The position numbers and the translations under genes are program-made. DNA of 64,000 nt from Komagataeibacter oboediens (lineage in GTDB: Bacteria > Pseudomonadota > Alphaproteobacteria > Acetobacterales > Acetobacteraceae), in assembly GCF_003207815.1 (NCBI RefSeq), contig NZ_NKTX01000006.1, positions 22,531-86,530 of the forward strand, read 5' to 3'. Of this stretch, positions 33,817-42,315 are shown piece by piece (the first letter of the stretch is position 1; the number at the start of each line of letters is the position of its first letter). The notes under the pieces are model-generated. The model was given only the letters and a program-made list of their open reading frames with translations, was not told the origin of the DNA and did not search any database.

Positions 33817-36492
33817 TCAGGCCGTCTGCCCCGCTTTCTGTCGCGTGGCCAGCGCGGCCTGGGCTGCCGCAAGGCGGGCAACCGGCACGCGGAAGGGCGA
33901 GCACGAGACATAGTCCAGCCCGACTTCATCAAAGAACGCGATGGAATCCGGGTCGCCACCATGTTCGCCACAGATGCCCAGCTTCAGGTCCGGGCTTGTC
34001 TGCCGCCCGCGTTCCACCCCGAGGCGGACCAGCGCGCCCACGCCATCGCGGTCAATGGACACGAACGGGTCGCGCGGCAGCAGACCGTGATCGACATAGT
34101 AAGGCAGGAACGATCCTGCATCATCACGGGACAGGCCGAATGTCGTCTGCGTCAGGTCGTTTGTCCCGAACGAGAAGAAATCGGCATATTCCGCGATCCT
34201 GTCCGCCTGCAGCGCCGCGCGGGGCAGTTCGATCATCGTGCCGATATAGTAGTTGAGGTTGGTTCCCTCTTCCTTCAGCACGCGTGCGATCTCATCTTCC
34301 GCAGCACGACGGGTGGTGGCCAGTTCCGCCTGTGTCGCGACCAGCGGGATCATGATTTCAGGACGGATCGGCTTGCCCAGTTCCTTTTCCACCATAACCG
34401 CCGCCTGGATCAGCGCGCGGACCTGCATGGCGTAGATTTCCGGGCTGGTCAGACCAAGGCGGCAGCCACGGTGGCCCAGCATCGGGTTGGTTTCAGCCAG
34501 CGCGGCACAGCGCGCGCGCACGTCGTCAACACTTTTACCCAGCGCATTCGCCACTTCGGCCATCTCGGCTTCGGCATGCGGCAGGAATTCATGCAGTGGC
34601 GGATCCAGCAGGCGTACCGTGACCGGCAGGCCCGCCATGATGCGGAACAGACTGGCGAAATCATCACGCTGGAACGGCAGCAGGGCGGCAATGGCCTTCT
34701 GGCGCACGCTTTCATCATCGGCAATGATCATCTGCCGCACGAAGCCGATGCGGTCAGGGCCGAAGAACATGTGTTCCGTACGCGCAAGGCCAATCCCTTC
34801 CGCGCCAAAACGGCGTGCGGTGCGCGCGTCGTCCGGCGTTTCGGCATTGGCGCGCACGCCCAGGCGGCGCACTGCATCCGCCCAGCCCATAAGCGTGTTG
34901 AAATCATCCGACAGCGCGGGCTCGATGGTCGGCACGCGGCCAAGATAGACCGCCCCCGTCCCGCCATCGAGCGTGATCCATTCCCCCTGCGCCACGGTGT
35001 GCGTGCCGACCGTCATGGTCCCGGCCGCGTAATCGACATGGATGCTGCCCGCCCCCGCCACGCATACACGCCCCATGCCACGCGCCACGACGGCGGCATG
35101 CGACGTCATGCCGCCACGGGTGGTCAGGACGCCACGGGCGGCGTGCATGCCGTGCACGTCCTCGGGCGAGGTCTCGATCCGGACGAGGATCACGTCCTCC
35201 CCTTTCGCCGCGCGGGCTTCGCACTCCTCGGCCGTGAACACGACGGCGCCAGCGGCGGCACCGGGCGATGCGGGAAGGCCACGGGTCAGCTGCACGCGCT
35301 CGGCTTTGGGATCGAGGGTGGGATGCAGCAGCTGGTCAAGGGATGCGGCGGGCACGCGCTGGATGGCCTCTTCCTGCGTGATCAGCCCTTCGCGCGCCAT
35401 GTCGATGGCGATCTTCAGCGCCGCGGCGGCGGTCCGCTTGCCGTTGCGGGTCTGGAGAATGTACAGGACGTTGCGCTGGACGGTGAATTCGATGTCCTGC
35501 ATGTCCTTGTAATGGGTTTCCAGCACGGACCGCACGCGCAGCAGTTCAGCGTAGGCTTCGGGCAGCGTGGTTTCCATGGGGTGCTGGCCGGCCTCGGCGC
35601 GGGCACAGGCCATGGGCTGCGGGGTGCGGATGCCCGCCACCACGTCCTCGCCCTGCGCATTGATCAGGTATTCACCATAGAAAATGTTCTCGCCCGTAGA
35701 CGGGTCGCGCGTGAAACATACGCCGGTGGCGCAGTCATCGCCCATATTGCCGAACACCATGGACTGCACGTTGACCGCAGTCCCCCACGAGGCCGGGATT
35801 TCATGCAGCTTGCGGTACGTATTGGCGCGCGGGTTCATCCATGACCCGAACACGGCACCGATGGCACCCCACAGCTGGTCATGCGGGTTGGTGGGGAATT
35901 CGCTTCCGGCATGGGTGCTGATGATATGGCGGTAATCCACCACGATCGCGCGCCACTGATCAGCCGTGATCGCGGTATCGTCTTCCACGCGGTTGGCACG
36001 CTTGAACTGTTCCAGCGTATCCTCGAAATGGTGATGCGGCACGCCCATGACGACCGAGCCGTACATCTGGATGAACCGGCGGTAGCTGTCCCATGCGAAG
36101 CGCGCATCACCGGATGAGCGGGCAAGCCCTTCCACCGTTTCATCATTCAGGCCCAGATTCAGGACGGTATCCATCATGCCAGGCATGGACACGCGCGCGC
36201 CCGAACGGACCGAGACCAGCAGCGGCGCATCCGCGTCGCCAAAACGCAGGCCCATCGACTGCTCGACCCGATGCAGGGCTTCGGCCACCTGGGCCTGAAG
36301 CGCATCTGGATACTTCCGGCCATTTTCATAAAAGGCCGAACAGACTTCCGTTGTAATGGTGAAACCCGGCGGAACCGGCAGGCCATTCGCCGCCATTTCC
36401 GCCAGATTGGCGCCCTTGCCGCCCAGGAGGTTGCGCATATCCGCGCGACCCTCGTTCAGGCCTTTTCCGAAGCTGTAAACCCATTTGGTCAT
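33817..36492 (-). CDS. ppdK: Pyruvate, phosphate dikinase
   Basis: An 891-aa cytosolic enzyme that makes phosphoenolpyruvate from pyruvate, ATP and Pi. It has the N-terminal ATP-grasp domain (LLGGKGANLAEMA, PPGFTITTE), the central phospho-His domain (TRGGMTSHAAVVARGMG, catalytic His) and the C-terminal PEP/pyruvate barrel (GIGLARTEHMF, LPHAEAEM, PEIMIPLV, FFSFGTNDLTQTTFG, LGICGEHGGDP). The regulatory Thr is two residues before the His (GGMTSH), as PpsR requires. Length is standard. It gives the cell a route from lactate, pyruvate or ethanol back to sugars. Confidence 0.97.
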   Translation of the reverse strand: MTKWVYSFGKGLNEGRADMRNLLGGKGANLAEMAANGLPVPPGFTITTEVCSAFYENGRKYPDALQAQVAEALHRVEQSMGLRFGDADAPLLVSVRSGARVSMPGMMDTVLNLGLNDETVEGLARSSGDARFAWDSYRRFIQMYGSVVMGVPHHHFEDTLEQFKRANRVEDDTAITADQWRAIVVDYRHIISTHAGSEFPTNPHDQLWGAIGAVFGSWMNPRANTYRKLHEIPASWGTAVNVQSMVFGNMGDDCATGVCFTRDPSTGENIFYGEYLINAQGEDVVAGIRTPQPMACARAEAGQHPMETTLPEAYAELLRVRSVLETHYKDMQDIEFTVQRNVLYILQTRNGKRTAAAALKIAIDMAREGLITQEEAIQRVPAASLDQLLHPTLDPKAERVQLTRGLPASPGAAAGAVVFTAEECEARAAKGEDVILVRIETSPEDVHGMHAARGVLTTRGGMTSHAAVVARGMGRVCVAGAGSIHVDYAAGTMTVGTHTVAQGEWITLDGGTGAVYLGRVPTIEPALSDDFNTLMGWADAVRRLGVRANAETPDDARTARRFGAEGIGLARTEHMFFGPDRIGFVRQMIIADDESVRQKAIAALLPFQRDDFASLFRIMAGLPVTVRLLDPPLHEFLPHAEAEMAEVANALGKSVDDVRARCAALAETNPMLGHRGCRLGLTSPEIYAMQVRALIQAAVMVEKELGKPIRPEIMIPLVATQAELATTRRAAEDEIARVLKEEGTNLNYYIGTMIELPRAALQADRIAEYADFFSFGTNDLTQTTFGLSRDDAGSFLPYYVDHGLLPRDPFVSIDRDGVGALVRLGVERGRQTSPDLKLGICGEHGGDPDSIAFFDEVGLDYVSCSPFRVPVARLAAAQAALATRQKAGQTA

Positions 36493-37054
36493 GTCTGTTC
36501 GTTCCTACGCGCGTCCGTCTGTCAGAAATGACGCCTGATCCGGAACAGGTCAAAAAAACAGGCGACCGCGCTATTAGTATTGTTTGTTGTTGGCAGGCCC
36601 GGCCTGTGAAAGTAACCGGCACGGGCAAGTCCGGGCAATCACTATTTTAGGGTCATGCACGTGTTCCCGCGCGGATCCCGGACATGGCGACTGACGGGCA
36701 CGGCAGGCACGGATATCAATAATTTCCTTTAATAACAGAGTGATAATTAAAAAATCATGCACCAGAGAAACGCAGCAACCACCACAGGATCCATCAATTA
36801 ATTTATATTAATAATATTAGTTATGCATTTTAAAAATAAGCTTTGCGATCAGGAAACAATCATGATTCCGCGTAAAAACGTTGTGCAATGCAGCAAAATA
36901 TTGCGCAGCGCACAATAATATAAATGTAATTACAAAAATAATCCTTCAAATTTCAAAAATTACTTGGAAACTATCTTATATTCTGTTGACACCCATGACC
37001 TGTTTCCAGAAACATCCGTTACGGCCACACAAAAAAACAAGAAGTACGGTCAAA
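36493..37054. other. AT-rich intergenic region upstream of the DUF3311-mctP operon
   Basis: 560 bases between ppdK and the DUF3311 gene. From about 36720 to 36990 the sequence is strikingly AT-rich against a GC-rich genome. It contains the imperfect inverted repeat 36881-36915 (listed separately). No gene with a ribosome site is visible. TATATT and TTGACA-like boxes occur near 36975-36995 and could form the mctP promoter. Confidence 0.45.
36881..36915. promoter_or_regulatory. Inverted repeat, possible operator for mctP
   Basis: TTGTGC and GCACAA flank a core GCAA-AATA-TTGC in a 35-base segment of the AT-rich region. The outer arms are perfect and the inner arms are offset by one base. It lies 140 bases before the DUF3311 start. 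Role as an operator is inferred from symmetry alone. Confidence 0.35.
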
Positions 37055-37231
37055 ATGAAAAAAGCCATATTCCTCCTCCTGCCATTCGCCGGACTCCTGT
37101 GGGTTCCGCTGTACAACCGGCATGATCCGGTACTGTTCGGCTTCCCGTTCTTTTACTGGTACCAGTTCGCCTGGGTTCCCGTCACATCCGCCCTGATCTG
37201 GATGGCGTGGAAAATGGACCGTCAGTCATGA
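37055..37231 (+). CDS. DUF3311 small membrane protein, MctP partner
   Basis: A 58-aa protein with two hydrophobic segments (AIFLLLPFAGLLWVPLYN and YWYQFAWVPVTSALIWMAW). The FFYWYQ block is typical of DUF3311 proteins, which sit next to MctP-type sodium:solute symporters and may help their assembly. The start at 37055 fits the family length; the frame runs open further upstream but without similarity. Its stop overlaps the symporter start by four bases (ATGA). Confidence 0.85.
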   Translation: MKKAIFLLLPFAGLLWVPLYNRHDPVLFGFPFFYWYQFAWVPVTSALIWMAWKMDRQS

Positions 37232-38736
37232 ACACATCCATCGTGGCCGACAACGCGGCCATCAGCGTATTCGTCATATGCTTTGTCGCCACCATTGTGC
37301 TGGGCAGCACGGTACGGCTGTGGCGGCCATTGCTGAACCGCCGCAAGGCAGCGGCACGCCACACCGAAGGGGAAGAATGGGGGCTGGGCGGGCGTGAGTT
37401 CGGCGCCTGGGTCACATGGTTCCTGGTGGGCGGGGATTTCTATACCGCCTATACGGTCATTGCCGTGCCGGCGCTGGTCTATTCCACCGGGGGGTTCGGC
37501 TTTTTCGCCCTGCCGTACACAATCATCGTCTATCCCTTCATCTTTGCCGTCATGCCCCGCCTGTGGACCATTGCGCGCGATGGCGGCCATGCCACGGCGG
37601 CGGATATCGTGCGGGCGCGCTTTGGCAGCCGCACGCTGGAACTGGCCGTGGCGCTGAGTGGCCTGGTAGCCGTGCTGCCCTATATCGCCCTGCAGTTGAT
37701 CGGCATCCGGACAGTGATCGAGGCGCTTGGCTTCACCGGCATGCTGCCTCTGCTGATCGCCTTCATCTCCCTTGCGGCCTATACATGGCTGGGCGGGCTG
37801 CATGCCCCGGCGCTGACCGCTTTCATCAAGGACGTGATGATCTATATCGCGGTGCTGGCGGCCGTCATTATCGTGCCGATCCACCTGGGTGGTTACGGGG
37901 CCATGTTCCATTCCGCAACCGGGCACCTGCCTGATGTGCCGGACGGCCATATCGTGGCACAGGGGCAGGTGGTGCCCTACGCCACGCTTGCGCTGTCCTC
38001 GGCCTTCGCCGCGTTCCTGTATCCCCACACGCTGACCGGCATCCTTGCGGCCAGATCGGCCGATACGATCCGGCAGAATGCCGTCTTCCTGCCTGCCTAT
38101 ACCATCGTGCTGGGCCTGATCGCCCTGCTGGGCCTCATGGCCCATGCGGCGGGGATCGTAACCACGTCATCCTCGCAGGTAGTGCCACAGCTTTTCCTGG
38201 CGATCTTCCCGTCATGGTTCGCGGGGTTCTGTTTTGCCGCCATCGCCGTGGGGGCGCTGGTGCCCGCGTCCGTCATGGCGATCGGTGCGGCCAACCTGAT
38301 CATGCACAACATCCTGCCCCATCGCAGCGAGTCGGTTACGGGGTCACGACTGGCCGGATTCGGGGTCAAGGTCGGTGCGCTGGGCTGCGTGATCTTCCTG
38401 AACGCCAAATTCGCCATCGACCTTCAACTGCTTGGCGGCGTCATCATCCTGCAGACCTTTCCGGCGCTGATCATGGGCCTGCTGCCGCTGCGCCTGCCTG
38501 CGCCCGCACTGGTTGCAGGCTGGGTGATCGGATCTGTTGCCGGGCTGGGCCTGTGCTGGATCGATGGGCTGAAGCCGGTGCATCCGGTGGCCTTCGCCGG
38601 GTTTTCAGCATCCGTTTCAACCGGGCTTCTGGCGCTGGGCATCAATATTGCCGTGACCCTGACGCTGGGCGCGGTAATCCGGCTGGCACTGGGGGCGTCG
38701 CCGTCCACGCTGCGACCGGGCAGCATCCGGCGCTAG
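37228..38736 (+). CDS. mctP: MctP-like sodium:solute symporter, monocarboxylate uptake
   Basis: A 502-aa inner-membrane protein with about 13 helices, of the solute:sodium symporter family. Seen: EFGAWVTWFLVGGDFYTAYT in helix 2, GFGFFALPYTIIVYPF, YIALQLIGIRTVIEALG and LSSAFAAFLYPHTLTGILAA. MctP relatives take up lactate, pyruvate, propionate and alanine. Here it would supply the neighbouring pyruvate enzymes. The ATG at 37228 overlaps the DUF3311 stop. A terminator follows at 38809. Confidence 0.85.
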   Translation: MNTSIVADNAAISVFVICFVATIVLGSTVRLWRPLLNRRKAAARHTEGEEWGLGGREFGAWVTWFLVGGDFYTAYTVIAVPALVYSTGGFGFFALPYTIIVYPFIFAVMPRLWTIARDGGHATAADIVRARFGSRTLELAVALSGLVAVLPYIALQLIGIRTVIEALGFTGMLPLLIAFISLAAYTWLGGLHAPALTAFIKDVMIYIAVLAAVIIVPIHLGGYGAMFHSATGHLPDVPDGHIVAQGQVVPYATLALSSAFAAFLYPHTLTGILAARSADTIRQNAVFLPAYTIVLGLIALLGLMAHAAGIVTTSSSQVVPQLFLAIFPSWFAGFCFAAIAVGALVPASVMAIGAANLIMHNILPHRSESVTGSRLAGFGVKVGALGCVIFLNAKFAIDLQLLGGVIILQTFPALIMGLLPLRLPAPALVAGWVIGSVAGLGLCWIDGLKPVHPVAFAGFSASVSTGLLALGINIAVTLTLGAVIRLALGASPSTLRPGSIRR

Positions 38737-38808
38737 TCCCCTGGCCCTGCGTCCATGCGGCACAGACCGTCGCATGGACAGGGCTGCTACCTTAATCTCT
38801 GCCAGACG

Positions 38809-38838
38809 CGGCCCCGTCACATGACCGGGGCCGTTTTT
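38809..38838 (+). terminator. Terminator of mctP
   Basis: CGGCCCCG and CGGGGCCG pair over a nine-base loop and are followed by five T. It lies about 70 bases beyond the mctP stop. Confidence 0.88.
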
Positions 38839-38900
38839 GTATGTTCCTGATTTTTTTTCTGGTCTGCACCGGCCCGTGAAGCACCGGGACAACCCAAGGG

Positions 38901-39128
38901 TCAGATGGCCTGCGGCTGGATTTCGCCCGTCCGGTGCATGGTGTCCGTAATGGTGGCGCGGCCCTGTCGTGCGATCTGGCGCAGCAGGCACACGACACCC
39001 GGCACGCAATTCCCGCACTGGGCGCGACATCCCTTGGATTCGTACACTTCCTTAGGCCGGACAGCCCCGTTACGCACGGCTGTTTCCACATCTGTATCGG
39101 TCAGCATATTGCAGGAGCAGACAAACAT
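38901..39128 (-). CDS. bfd: Bacterioferritin-associated ferredoxin Bfd
   Basis: A 75-aa [2Fe-2S] protein. The four cluster Cys are in the N-terminal VCSCN and in GCRAQCGNC, the Bfd/NifU-middle spacing CxC...CxxC. In the family it reduces iron stored in bacterioferritin and releases it to the cytosol. The last 20 residues (ATITDTMHRTGEIQPQAI) are a short extra tail. No bacterioferritin gene is next to it. It is normally iron-repressed, but I see no convincing Fur site upstream. Confidence 0.9.
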   Translation of the reverse strand: MFVCSCNMLTDTDVETAVRNGAVRPKEVYESKGCRAQCGNCVPGVVCLLRQIARQGRATITDTMHRTGEIQPQAI

Positions 39129-39261
39129 TTATCTATCCCAATCGATGATGTGGGCACACCATAATCACGAATGAGAACAAATCGCAAGACCCTTAAATTC
39201 CTCGCCTGACATTCCTGCTAGCACCGCCGTGCCTTTCATCCCGTTTCGTATTATCCCGTTC

Positions 39262-39292
39262 TTATTGATATTACGTTCGATAACATCAATAA
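39262..39292. promoter_or_regulatory. Inverted repeat upstream of the 2-hydroxyacid dehydrogenase gene
   Basis: TTATTGATATTA and TAACATCAATAA are inverted with one mismatch around seven bases. A TTGATA hexamer within the left arm and AATAAC 17 bases later could be a promoter, so a bound protein would overlap it. It lies 190 bases before the start at 39483. The remaining 39129-39261 holds nothing obvious; a hairpin CCAGCATG / CATGCTGG lies at 39419-39448. Confidence 0.45.
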
Positions 39293-39482
39293 CAAGCTAG
39301 ACTATTCCCTAGCCCTGCCCGGCGCGACAGGCATTTGGTCAGCGACAAATGGCAGACGTAACGTTTCCAAATCCGCCGGATGGCCGGTTTGGGATCTGGC
39401 GGCATGCCGGGCGGCGTGCCAGCATGAAATGGAATGTTTCCATGCTGGCACCGATTTTCCATCGCCCGAAAGGATAATGGCC

Positions 39483-40451
39483 ATGAGCCAGACACACAGC
39501 CCCCGCCAGACGGTCTATGTCGCGCATGAATATTACGACATCGCAGCAGAACTGGAAAAACGACCCGGCAGCCCGCCCTGCGTGCAGGTCGGGACGTTCG
39601 CGGAACTGGAACGGATCATGCCGCAGGCGGAAATCCTGGTGGCGTCCATGCTCTGGCGCAACAGCCTGATCGACCTGGCGCCCAGGCTGAAACTGATCCA
39701 GTCCGTCAGTTCCGGGGTGGAGCAGTTTGATCTGGAACATCTCGGGGCGCGCAACATCCACCTGTGCAATGCACGTGGGGCAAATGCCACTGCCGTGGCG
39801 GAACATGCGCTGGCCCTGCTGCTCAGCCTGTCACGTCGCCTGTATGAAGCCCGGGACAACCAGCATCGCGCCCACTGGTCGGGCACCGGCATGGATCGCC
39901 GCCCCCGCCTGCTGGAACTGACCGACAGGACGGTGCTGATCGTGGGCATGGGCACCATTGGCGACAGGCTGGCACGGCTATGTCTGGCACTGGGCATGCA
40001 TGTCAGCGGCATGCGCCACAGTCCCCGGCCGCTGGATGTTCCCGGCGTGACACAGGTCAGTTCCGGGGATCTGCATGTGGCTCTGGGCCAGGCTGATTAT
40101 GTTGTCCTGACCTGCCCCCTGACCCCACAGACCGAAGGGTTGATGGATCAGAAGGCCTTTGCCGCCATGAAACCCGATGCCTGCCTGATCAACGTGGCGC
40201 GCGGCCGGGTTGTGGATGAGGCCGCACTGATCGCGGCCCTGCGCAACCGCAGCATCGCGGCGGCGGCACTTGATACCTATGTGGATGAACCGCTGCCGCC
40301 AGAATCGCCATTATGGCAACTGCCCGATCTAGTCATGACCAGTCATGTCGCGGGGGAAACGCAGTTCTATGAACGTAATGTCGTGGATATCCTGCTCGAT
40401 AACATCAGGGCGCTGGAAACGGGCACCCCATTGCGCAACCAGGTCGTATGA
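39483..40451 (+). CDS. D-2-hydroxyacid dehydrogenase
   Basis: A 322-aa NAD(P)-dependent oxidoreductase of the D-isomer 2-hydroxyacid family. Seen: SVSSGVEQFD, ARGANATAVAEHALALLLSL, the cofactor loop VGMGTIGDRLARL, LTCPLTPQTEGLM, the catalytic Arg in INVARGRVVDE, a Glu in the DEPLPPESPLW block, and the catalytic His in MTSHVAGET. It reduces or oxidises keto and hydroxy acids such as glyoxylate, hydroxypyruvate or 2-ketogluconate; the last would fit this organism but cannot be decided. Two in-frame ATGs (39477, 39483) follow AAAGGA; the second has the better spacing. Confidence 0.88.
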   Translation: MSQTHSPRQTVYVAHEYYDIAAELEKRPGSPPCVQVGTFAELERIMPQAEILVASMLWRNSLIDLAPRLKLIQSVSSGVEQFDLEHLGARNIHLCNARGANATAVAEHALALLLSLSRRLYEARDNQHRAHWSGTGMDRRPRLLELTDRTVLIVGMGTIGDRLARLCLALGMHVSGMRHSPRPLDVPGVTQVSSGDLHVALGQADYVVLTCPLTPQTEGLMDQKAFAAMKPDACLINVARGRVVDEAALIAALRNRSIAAAALDTYVDEPLPPESPLWQLPDLVMTSHVAGETQFYERNVVDILLDNIRALETGTPLRNQVV

Positions 40452-40592
40452 CCTTGCCGACGTATACGGATGGCCCGTTGACGGCAGAATAATCAGGCAT
40501 TCCGGCTGTCGCCCGTGCGGGAACAGGCAACAGCCCCTGATATGACCCGGAGCGCCTTCAGACAGGTACCTGCAATGGCCATGGCTGACGTA

Positions 40593-41804
40593 TCAGGCGT
40601 CCGCGCGCCGTTTCAGCATGATCAGCGCGAACAGATAGACGATCAGCCCGCCCACTGAGAAAAGCGCCCCGCCCCAGCCCAGCGCACCATAGCCGAACTG
40701 CCGCGCCAGCAGGAAGCTGCCCCCTGCAGCCCCTACCGCATTGGCAATATTGAACGCGGAATGATTGAGCGAGGCCGCAAGCGTCTGCGCATCCCCCGCG
40801 AAATCCATAAGACGTGTCTGCAATGCAGGCCCAAGCGCATTGACGAAGGCGGGCACCACGAACACATCCACCAGCAGGGCGATATCGCTGTGCAGGAGAT
40901 AAGGAAACACCAGCATGGCCACCGCGCTGCCCGCCAGCGCCATAAGGGCTGCGAGGTCAAGATTGCGGTCAACCACCCATGCGCCCGCATTGGCGCCCGC
41001 CAGCATGCCCGCGCCCCACACCACCATATACACCATGGCTTCCCATTCCGGCACATGGGTCACGTTCTGCAGCACGCTGGTCAGGTACGTATAGATCGTG
41101 AACATCCCGCCAAAGCCGATGGCAGCGGTCAACAGCGTCAGCAGCACCTGCAGGTTACCCATCGCCCTGACTTCCCTGAGCGGGGAATTCTGCCGGTTTG
41201 GCTGGTCCGCCGGAATGTAGCGCCACACCCCCACGAACGTGACGAAGCCAAGGATGGCGATAATCAGGTAGGCAACGCGCCAGCCAAGGTGGTTTGCGGC
41301 AAATGTTGAAAACGGCGCACCGATCAGGGTCGCAATGGCAATGCCCGACAGTATCCGCCCCACGGCCCAGCCCCGTCGCGCCCGTTCCACCATGGACGCA
41401 CCAACCAGCGCCGAAATCCCGAACAGCGCACCGTGCGGCAGGCCGGTAATGAAGCGCGCGACCTCCACCAGTCCCGGTGTGGGCATAACGATGCTCAGGA
41501 CATTCCCGAAACAGAACAGAACCAGCAGCACCAGCAGCAGTTCGCGGCGCGACAGCCGTGCGCCCAGAATGGTGATCAGCGGCGCACCGATCACGACACC
41601 CAGCGCATAGGCGGTGATGACATACCCGGCATCGGCCACGGACAGGCCGAGGGAGGATGCGAATTCGGGCAGCATGCCCATGATGGCGAACTCCCCCGTT
41701 CCAACGACAAACGTGCCGAAGGTCAGGATGAGGAAAGCGGCTGCCCTGCCATGGGGCGGCGCGACCTGCGTGATCGCGCCTTTGGCCTGCGTGTTATCTG
41801 ACAT
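40593..41804 (-). CDS. MFS transporter, AraJ/YdhP-like family
   Basis: A 403-aa, 12-helix inner-membrane transporter of the same branch as the protein at 26421-27647: LTFGTFVVGTGEFAIMGMLP in helix 1, YALGVVIGAPLITILGARLSRRE, RFITGLPHGALFGISALVG and LAASLNHSAFNIANAVGAA. It is 23 bases behind the HbpS-like gene and downstream of an IclR regulator on the same strand, forming a three-gene cassette. The inducer and cargo may be the same small aromatic or sugar-derived molecule, which is inference. Confidence 0.85.
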   Translation of the reverse strand: MSDNTQAKGAITQVAPPHGRAAAFLILTFGTFVVGTGEFAIMGMLPEFASSLGLSVADAGYVITAYALGVVIGAPLITILGARLSRRELLLVLLVLFCFGNVLSIVMPTPGLVEVARFITGLPHGALFGISALVGASMVERARRGWAVGRILSGIAIATLIGAPFSTFAANHLGWRVAYLIIAILGFVTFVGVWRYIPADQPNRQNSPLREVRAMGNLQVLLTLLTAAIGFGGMFTIYTYLTSVLQNVTHVPEWEAMVYMVVWGAGMLAGANAGAWVVDRNLDLAALMALAGSAVAMLVFPYLLHSDIALLVDVFVVPAFVNALGPALQTRLMDFAGDAQTLAASLNHSAFNIANAVGAAGGSFLLARQFGYGALGWGGALFSVGGLIVYLFALIMLKRRADA

Positions 41805-41827
41805 GATGCACCATCCACACAGGATAC

Positions 41828-42226
41828 TCAGGCCGCAAGCCGTGTCGCGGCGGCACGGGCGATGGCAATGTCATCTTCCGTACTGGCCCCCGATACGCCA
41901 ATTGCGCCCATAATGGTGCCATCCCCCCCCTTCAGCACAACGCCACCACCGAAGCTGGTCAGGCCGCCATTGGTGTTTTCCAGACTGTAGGCCCCACCAT
42001 CGGGGTGCGCGATGGTGGCGAAATCGGCGCTGTCCATCTGGAACAGGATGGCCGTACGCGCCTTTTTATGACTGACCTCCACCGCACCCAACGGGCAGCC
42101 ATCCATGCGGATGAAGGCCATGGGCCACGCTGCGGCATCGACAATGGAAATACTGACGGTAACACCCAGACGCTCCGCCGCGGCGCGGGCGGCGGCAAGC
42201 AGGGACATGGCACAGGAAAGATGCAC
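41828..42226 (-). CDS. HbpS/GlcG family protein (DUF336)
   Basis: A 132-aa protein of the heme-binding HbpS-like family. It shows the usual N-terminal helix AARAAAERLGVTVSISIVDAAA, then FIRMDGCPLGAVEVSHKKARTA, GGLTSFGGGVVLK and MGAIGVSGASTEDDIAIA. There is no signal peptide. Family members occur beside glycolate, aromatic and sugar-acid catabolic genes; their activity is poorly known. It lies between the IclR regulator and the MFS transporter, probably in one transcript. Confidence 0.88.
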   Translation of the reverse strand: MHLSCAMSLLAAARAAAERLGVTVSISIVDAAAWPMAFIRMDGCPLGAVEVSHKKARTAILFQMDSADFATIAHPDGGAYSLENTNGGLTSFGGGVVLKGGDGTIMGAIGVSGASTEDDIAIARAAATRLAA

Positions 42227-42315
42227 GGTGCGAACCTCTGGTTGACGAAGCAGGACAACAGGGTAGACGCGCCCGGACAGAATGGAACATGCAAATGTTC
42301 GCCAGCGTCATTTCT

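Noticed and set aside
33961..35844. 627-codon plus-strand frame
   Set aside because: It is the antisense shadow of ppdK, which has every catalytic motif on the other strand.
39129..39180. Fur box before bfd
   Set aside because: The region has some AT-rich text but nothing close to the 19-base Fur consensus.
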